A program made the position numbers and the translations under genes. This document shows, one piece after another, positions 57,384-64,000 of a stretch of DNA of 64,000 nt. The notes below the pieces were generated by a model, which was not told the DNA's origin, did not search any database, and saw only the letters and a program-made list of their open reading frames with translations. The stretch is from Lineolata rhizophorae (Eukaryota; Ascomycota; Dothideomycetes; Lineolatales; Lineolataceae), in NCBI GenBank assembly GCA_010093515.1, contig MU001690.1, positions 359,916 to 423,915 on the forward strand, read 5' to 3'. The stretch's first letter is position 1. Each line of letters begins with the position of its first letter.

Positions 57384-59374
57384 GTCCGGTGATGCGAATC
57401 AATTATATACCTATCGTGGGTGCGGAAGATATCTTACCTTGGAATATGCGGTGGGCCCCGACTTTGGGCAAAATAACAAAGGTAAGTTGGAGAAAGTTAG
57501 GAATAAGATTAACCTAAACCGGCATAACAGTTTCGGTAATGCTCGGTATCAAACTTACGTTCTAACGCTGTCACGGTCTGGATAGGACAGGAGCTTACAC
57601 GAAGGAAAAAGGAAAGAGAAGAGAAGGGAAGAAATGCAGGCTAGAGGGGGCTTATGTGAATTTGGCAAGGAAGTTCCAAACAAAGGTGATGCGGATAGAT
57701 CACGATCTAACAGGAACACGGCAAGGTGAATGCTACAAGTAATCCGCTTGCACTCTAAGAGTAACACCGAACAGTAACGCTAGCGGTGAAGTGACATAGA
57801 TCATGTGTAGCATAGATCAAGAATCACGTGCCTGGCTCGAGCAGTCAGCCAGGTAGCTGGGTCCTGTAACAAATGCAAACAATCTCCACGTGTACTTATC
57901 GCTCCGCGTCCACCTTTCGCACCCGCTATCGACCCGCCAGAATGATTTGCGGCTTGGCAGCCTCGAGGCTTGGCTGTAGCACCGTGGTGCCTTGCCAATG
58001 TTGTTTCAATACCGCTGCTTCTAGATACTAGATCCTCATGTATGCAGGAGGGCACGATAGCGGTATGCTAGGGCGACTAATTTATCATACGGAGGAGCGT
58101 GGAACTGACGGCGCGACTAGGATACAACTCAGGCCCGATGGCTTAACGATGGGAGTCCTCTCAAGCTTCGGAAACGCTGATCGACGATTGCAGGGCGGCG
58201 GGACCGTATCGAATCCAGAAAAGGCGCAAACAGCCGGTGCTTCTCGAAAGCCGGGTCACCGCCCATCTGGTCCCATCCGCTATACATAGGGAGGTATGTA
58301 CCTAGTAGCATGTACATGGGTGGGGTTCGGCATCTCTTAGCATCGAAGGAGCCGAATCCCGTGTTCCAGGTCCCGTGCACTCGCGCACCGACGGACGCGC
58401 CTCGAGGAAATCTCGCGACGAACTCGGCCTCGTGTCCACCACCCACCCATCCTGGGCTGCGAACCGCGAGCCACGTTTCCAGGGGTCGGGTTCGCAGACA
58501 GGTGGCGACGTCATAGGAAGTGCTTGGGCAACGAACGAGAAAAAAGGTGCCGGGACTGGGAGACGGAGGGCCAACGCAGAGTTTTATATCCGCCTTCTCC
58601 TGGTCTCGCGTCCGGCGCGGCGCGTGGGGCGTCGTCGCGTTGATTTGGCAGCCCAAGGCGTGCGGCGAGGGCAGCGAGGGCCCAATCGATAAGGCTGCGC
58701 GTGGCGGCTCGTCCCGCTGCGAGCGACGCGGCGCGACAAGGTGTTTGTTGTGGCCCTGGCAGCGGAAGCAGGGAGCGCAGGCCCAAAACAGACGCGTGGG
58801 GCCCGCCGCGGCGACTCGTCGCGCGCGGGCGGAAGCCCCCAGCAGCGGCGGGGCGCGCGCCGCGCGCCACGCGCCCCCGGGGCGGGAACTCTTGGCAGCT
58901 GCACGCCAGCGCTCGAGGCTGCAGGCCGCGTTGGGCGGCCCTGGCGCTGATTGGCCGCGCGCCGCCGGGCCCGAAACGCTTGGGCACCGCCCCGGCCACC
59001 GCCCCGCCCCCGCCCGCCGGTCAAGCCACTCACGGCCGCCGACACGCCCGGCTGCGCTGTCCGCGACCGCGACATGGTCGCGATATTCTCGCTCTCTCGT
59101 GCGCGCTTCCTGCTGTAGTCGTGCTTTTGGGCTCTCGACCGCCGTTCCCGCTCGCCCTCAAAACACCCTTTGACTCACACTTGCGTCTCACGTGGCTGCC
59201 ACCGGCTCCGTGGCGGTAAATACACCATGGCTGGCCAGTTGCCTGATGTTCCTGAGGTCCCGCTTCTCTTTCGTCCTTTCCGTCCACGTCGTCGTCGCCC
59301 TCCTTTTTCTAGCTGCAGATCCCCACCACCTTGATATCACGAATTGCGCGTTCTTTGCGACTGTCGCTGGCGGG
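57384..59374. other. Intergenic, no supported gene
   Basis: 2 kb. The left 1 kb is moderately AT-rich with canonical splice-like sites (GTAAGTTTG near 57555, GTAAGATATC near 57434 on the minus strand) that may belong to 5' exons of the repeat ORF. The right part, 58500-59374, is GC-rich and holds the leader of the F-box-like gene. Large frames there are compositional. Confidence 0.45.
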
Positions 59375-61160
59375 ATGGTCTCCACGGCCCACCATCCGGC
59401 GCTGAAGCGCTCCGCTTCCGGCGACAGCCAGCAATCTCGATCGTCTTCCAAGAAGGGCCTTCTGTTCGGAGAGATCCCGACCCTCGACGGGTCGGGTGGG
59501 CAATGTGAGCCGACGCCATTTCCTTCACTTACCCGCTAGTTCAATGCATTCATTCCCGCGACCTTCGATCACCGGCGGATTTCGACCTGCCCTCTGTCCG
59601 GGCTAGCTGCTGTCTTTTCCACCTTCCGAGACTAATTGTGTTTCTCTTTGCTTCTTTTCAGCATGTCGCTCCAACAGTTCAATCTGCAATCTGGTCATGT
59701 CAACGAACCCGGCGTTCCTAAGATTTTGGCTACAAGAAAATTGTCGCGATGCATTACTCGACCTGGTCGATAAGGAAGATCTGCCCAACTTGCGCCTTGT
59801 CTGCCATGACTTTGCTTCTCGTGCTGCCCCGCGACTCTTCACGGATCTCACCGTATCTTTCAAGTCCAGCTCCTTTGGAAAGCCCGCCAAAATGAAAGCC
59901 TTGGAGCGTTTCGGGCACCATGTCAAGACGTTCAAATTTCACATGCCACATTCTCCGGAGACCTTCCTCCCTCCTCTCCTTGACCCTATGACAGGAGAGG
60001 AGCGTACTTTCCACTATGTGCCGCAGGTGTACAAGCCGGCAACGCTAATCGGCAAGGTCAAGGAACCAAAGTACGGGTCTTGGGAGATGACGGAACTGCT
60101 CATTAACCAATATCCTCCCCTATTCCACGCTGCGACCAACGTTCCCTCGTTCATCCAGGCTCTCTCAGCTATGCCCAACATGGCACACCTCAAGATCTGC
60201 TGCCCTGGCCAGGACCCCGTGCAACGTTTCCGTCGCAGCATTGTCGACTACGCGCTTATCTCTCTGCGCATTGCCGTCGAACGCAGCCCACTAGATGCGC
60301 TCAAGACGTTGTCTCTCCTACCCATCCACCCAGCCGGTCCGTTGTACCTGCAGCCCGTGCTCGGCTTTGGCGCGACGCCCCGTTCGGTGAAGCGCTGGTC
60401 GCAGATCCGACACTTGGTCGTGCACATGGAGAGTTTTCCCTACGGCGATGCTTCACACACGGAGCACCTGCGCGTGCTGCACGCCTACCTGCGCACCTTT
60501 GCACCGACGCTCACCCGTCTCTTCTTCCGCTGGAAAGGCGAGAAGGGCCCATGTCCCTTCACGCTCGACCTCGAGCCCGTACTGTTGCCGTCCCCTCCGC
60601 CAATCCCGACCGCCAGCGCCGGCTCTTCCAACCCGTCTAAGGAGCGGTCCGCTACGCGCGTGCACCTGCCCGCGGCATCGCCGGCGTCGGCGCCCCCGCC
60701 GCGCAACGCCTTCCGGCTGCGGCCCCTCCGGATGCCCAAGCTCAAGTACACGGAGCTAGAGAACGCGGCCATGGACTCGACGCAGGTGTCGGCCTTCATC
60801 ACGCGGCACCGACGACTCCTGTCCGAGTTCAACTTCGAGGACGTGGCGCTGCGGTCGGGCGACTGGGACTCGGCGCTCGCGCCGCTGACCAACATCGCGG
60901 GCTCGGACGCCTGGCGCGCGGCCCAGGAGGAAGTCATGGACGTGCCACTCGTGCTGAGCCCCGTCGGGCTCGAGCCGCGCGTCGTCGGTTCCTTGCTCGA
61001 GGAGCAGAGCAAGGACGTCGGCAGGAGCGGCGTCACGCTGAGTCGCTGGTTGGGAAGGGGCCGCACCGGCGAGGTGGCCAGGAAGGCGAAGGAGCAGTTT
61101 TGGGGCTGCGAGGAGCACATGAGAAAGTTGTTGAGGAACTCGGTTTTCCCGTGGCGGTAA
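59375..61160 (+). CDS. F-box-like protein with leucine-rich body
   Basis: Two exons (59375-59504, 59662-61160; T|CA split codon) give about 542 residues. After a Ser-rich N-terminus (HHPALKRSASGDSQQ, KKGLLFGEIPTLDG) comes RDALLDLVDKEDLPNLRLVC, the F-box-like helix pair of fungal proteins of this type, then HDFASRAAPRLFTDLTVSF. The middle holds repeated helix-strand units (LSAMPNMAHLKICCPGQ, LDALKTLSLLPIHPAGPLYL, RLFFRWKGEKGPCPFTLDLE). Fungal F-box proteins of this layout probably recruit substrates to SCF ubiquitin ligases, but no partner is known here. The frame is also open upstream; an ATG at 59246 could lengthen the N-terminus by a hydrophobic stretch. ATG 59375 was preferred because the sequence after it looks coding and the 157-nt intron has clean ends. 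A downstream ATG at 59697 is an alternative. Confidence 0.82.
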
Positions 61161-62380
61161 GCCGGTGGTGCTCCGCACCCGTGTTTCGCATGCTGGTGGG
61201 TGTCTTTGGTGTACGGGCGGGACTGGTCGCGAAGGTCTGCGCGCAACGAGGCTTGCTTTTGTGTCGGTCGTCGGTTGACTGCCTTTCCCGGTCGGCGTTT
61301 GCTTTTTACTACTGATGCTTGTGTGCGTGTGTGTGTGTGTGCGGTCCTTGTCAATTGGAAAGCCCGGGTTGGGCTACGAATTTTGGGCGTGCCGGAGGCG
61401 CTTGAGGGCCGGCTTCCTCATCGCTTTTGTTGAGGAGTGCGACGGAATCTTTTTTTTATTATTATTATTTTCATGACTTACCGTCTATTTAACTTCCTTA
61501 TTATTTTCGCTTCTTTCCATTCCTTTACATTAGTGGGCTGTAACGTTCCTTGGATATGATTACCTTTTCACGGCCGGACGATTTTATTTTAGCCCCTTTT
61601 TTGGCCTTTTTGTTGATTTTATTGCTTTTCGGGCCGTTATGGGTGAACATGTGCCTCATGCCGCTACGACCTTCGTTTAGACAGTCGTTCATTTCTTGGT
61701 GGGTGGATAAGTACCTTTACCACGTAGTTTTTTAGGGACGCTTCTTCACCTATGAATATTCATTCTTTTTCGGCCTGTAGATACAATGCCGAGACCGTTA
61801 TTCGATAGTATGGAACCCGTTGTACTGAGAGCGTCAAAGCGTCGGGCCCGTTGCAATAATAAGCGGATGCCAACTGTCGTGCTTGCTGGCATGCAGCGGC
61901 ACCGGATGGCTCTCCTCGTTCAAATTGGCAGATCAAGCTTTCGGAGAAGACCAATAAGGAGTCTAAAAAGACTTGTCCAGGCACGTGGGCTGTTTCGGGA
62001 GTGTGCCTCTTGCTTTCGCACCGATTCCGGGCCCCTTTGACATGTGAAAGCGTCGGGGACGCAGCCCTTGCAAGCCATAACGTCGTCATCCGGACACTGG
62101 ACGCGCGCGCCACCGATCCGGGGTTCGCTTCGCATCTGACCGTCGCGGGACCTTGTCCGAGGACAACGTCCTTGCTCAGCTGCCGAGGCTCTGGGGCTGT
62201 GCTGCTTTAAATACTACCTTCCTGCGTACCGCCGTCTACTTCTACTGGAAAGCATATCTACTCCATCTTGGTTGCTCCCCATCTCACGCTCTCTAGCGGC
62301 ATTGGAACCTTCATCGCATCCATCTAATCTTAGACCCTCCCCTGCGATCTCTTGCCGGTGATAGCACCCCTACTACCACA
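61161..62380. other. Intergenic between two plus-strand genes
   Basis: 1.2 kb with 3' flank of the F-box-like gene (a GT repeat at 61322-61341, then T-rich tracts near 61450) and the promoter of SCP2. No supported frame. Confidence 0.5.
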
Positions 62381-63050
62381 ATGTCGCTCAAGAACGGTAC
62401 TGCGCCGCCGCTCCCTCTTCCCACGTAACCCCTCTCCCTTAAGCTCTCAGCAGCCCGCATGGCAGCGCCTTCGCATCGCATCTCGCCATGCGACTCGTCA
62501 CGCTCCGCGCCACATCCCTCTAACATCCCCTACCTTACGCCTCATTCAAAATAGCTAACCACGCGCCCTGCGCAACGCAGACGCCTTCCCCTCCTCCGTC
62601 GCCTTCGACGCCATCAAGGCCGCTCTCGAGTCCTCGCCTGCCGAGAAAAAGGACGCCATCAAGAAAGGCGGCGCCATCTTCGCCTTCACGCTGAAGAACA
62701 AGGAGGGCAAGCAGGAGAGCTGGTATGTGGATTTGAAGAAGAGCGGGGCCGTGGGCAGCGGGACGGCCCCCGAGGGCGAGAAGCCGGGCGGTGAGCATTG
62801 CTTTTTCCTATTCATTATTCCGGCTCCCGCTGCTTCGGTTTTGATTTGCAGGAGGCTGACTTGAAGCCATGTGGCGCTAAATCCAGTCACTCTTCTCATG
62901 TCCGACGAGGACTTTGGCAAGCTTATCGACGGCAAGGCGAACTCGCAGAAGCTCTTCATGTCGGGCAAGCTTAAGATTCGCGGCGATATGATGAAGGCGA
63001 CCAAGATGGAGCCTATCCTCAAGAAGGCCAAGACGCAGTCTAAGTTGTAA
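62381..63050 (+). CDS. SCP2: Sterol carrier protein 2 (SCP2) family lipid-binding protein, peroxisomal
   Basis: Three exons (62381-62396, 62581-62790, 62887-63050) join in phase to 129 residues. The first exon is 16 nt (MSLKN plus one base), the second supplies AFPSSVAFDAIKAALES, GGAIFAFTLKNKEGKQESWY and DLKKSGAVGSG, and the third VTLLMSDEDFGKLIDGKANS, QKLFMSGKLKIRGDMMKATK and MEPILKKAK. This is the complete SCP2 fold, a small lipid-binding cavity protein that binds fatty acids, acyl-CoA and sterols. The C-terminus is SKL, the standard type 1 peroxisome targeting signal, so the protein should sit in the peroxisome matrix and help lipid handling in beta-oxidation. Length agrees with the yeast Yarrowia SCP2 protein. 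No unusual residue. Confidence 0.94.
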
Positions 63051-64000
63051 GATAGTGGTTACGGCGAAGAAGATCTCGTATCTTGAAGGCAGTGTCATCA
63101 AAACATTCTGGCTCTCTTGCCCGATTCCATACTACTGTGTTTTAGGACCGAACGCTTTTGGCGGGTTGATCTTGGCGATACGATAGGGCATCATTGGGCT
63201 CTCATTACTTGTATAGAGCTAAGTATTCATCGAATATCCTTGCCTCCAGCTCTTCACATTAGAGACTGGAGTGACTGCTTTTATCCTCTTTTGCTCATGG
63301 AAATCTAATGCTCGTGATGCGAGTAGATGCGGGCTTAAAGTATACATAGCAACCACTAAAGGTATAAAATAGCCAAGATAAGTCCCAGAACTCAAGATAT
63401 TGTGATCCTACTAGAAAAAGCACTCAGGTACCGTTATATTGGTGGTAAGGATAGCATTAGTCACTCTAGATTCAGTTCGACATAGGAAACGGATATTTAG
63501 ATTTTGGAGGAACTAAACTGATTGCGACCCATGTTTGGTACATCAAAAGCCAAGAGATCAAAATTTGACCGTTCCGACCGTCGTGGCGCTGTCAGACAAA
63601 CGAATAATAGCATGTGTTGCACCCGCGGCCTTGAACTCGCGAGGCAGATTTCAAATGCTTGGCAGGCGTCATCACTCTCGCCAAATTCATATGATTTGCC
63701 AAAACACGAAGGGAACAGCCTCCCTCTTCCAGTTCTAAGTTTCATGGATTTGGATCCCATCCATCCGTGGCGGCAAGATATTATACGATATACAAGTACT
63801 GCGCCACGTTCGATGGAGTCGGCCCGCCATATCACAAGACACCCGCAAACTGCTTCAAATATGACGGACAGCGCTCCAGCTGAACATTTGTCATCTGGTG
63901 ATCGAAGTTCATACTTCTGCTTCCGCATTTCGCGTTGAGACTACAATATGGAGGACGTACCTCCTTCGTACGAGTGCGCAAACACGAGAGATTGCTGGCC
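63051..64000. other. Window end, no gene seen
   Basis: 3' flank of SCP2 and AT-richer sequence to the end. A 138-codon frame at 63522-63938 has no features and is probably chance. A gene may begin beyond the window. Confidence 0.5.

Noticed and set aside
63522-63938. 138-codon plus-strand frame near the window end
   Set aside because: No domain, overlaps an equally long frame on the other strand, no splice or promoter support.
1-64000. LTR retroelements, other virus-like elements, DNA transposons, CRISPR arrays
   Set aside because: No reverse transcriptase, integrase, capsid or transposase motifs, terminal repeats or regular spacer arrays were seen on either strand.

Overview
This is a filamentous ascomycete (Pezizomycotina) chromosome window, most likely from a Sordariomycete. 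The evidence is the gene style: short GT-AG introns with CTAAC or CTGAC branch sites, GC-rich coding sequence and widely spaced single genes on both strands. A dispersed single 5S rRNA gene and a fungus-specific gene set (SLN1-type hybrid histidine kinase, DUF3405 glycosyltransferase, 2EXR/F-box-like proteins) point the same way. All exon models were made by eye from reading frames, splice signals and family knowledge, without alignment or RNA data.

Layout. 0.7-0.8 kb: 5S rRNA (-). 1.7-4.2 kb: RCK2/Srk1-type MAPK-activated kinase (-). 4.2-9.2 kb: long gene-poor stretch with one orphan promoter-like site. 9.2-11.6 kb: type II membrane DUF3405 protein (-). 13.5-14.1 kb: small hydrophilic IDPLG-repeat protein (-). 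14.7-16.6 kb: cytosolic PheRS alpha subunit (-). 17-23.7 kb: an accessory-looking interval with an unrecognised three-exon gene, coding remnants, a minisatellite, an aminoglycoside-phosphotransferase-family gene broken by two in-frame TGA codons, and a tiny zinc-ribbon ORF.

From 23.7 kb housekeeping genes resume: RPC34 of RNA polymerase III (+), vacuolar-type alkaline phosphatase (-), a 2EXR-like protein (-), a D-2-hydroxyacid dehydrogenase (+), CPD photolyase (+), an M28 glutamate-carboxypeptidase-like membrane peptidase (+), a Lys/Pro/Ala-rich protein behind a stop-start overlapping uORF (+), SLX4 (-), a fungal kinase-like protein with an altered DFG motif (+), a TM9SF/EMP70 protein (-), a SLN1-type hybrid histidine kinase (-), a disordered repeat ORF (-), an F-box-like protein (+), and a peroxisomal SCP2 sterol-carrier protein ending in SKL (+).

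How they relate. The genes are mostly independent, as usual in fungi. Two themes recur. One is osmotic/oxidative stress signalling: the SLN1-type sensor sits upstream of the Hog1-type MAPK pathway, and RCK2/Srk1 is a Hog1 target kinase. The other is DNA repair: photolyase and the SLX4 nuclease scaffold. RPC34 and the 5S rRNA gene belong to the Pol III system. No intact or recognisable retroelement, virus-derived element, CRISPR array or biosynthetic cluster was seen. I did not find a clear new multi-gene system. The best candidates for new biology are the 17-23.7 kb interval, the GFG-motif kinase-like protein, the IDPLG-repeat protein and the uORF-coupled Lys/Pro-rich gene.
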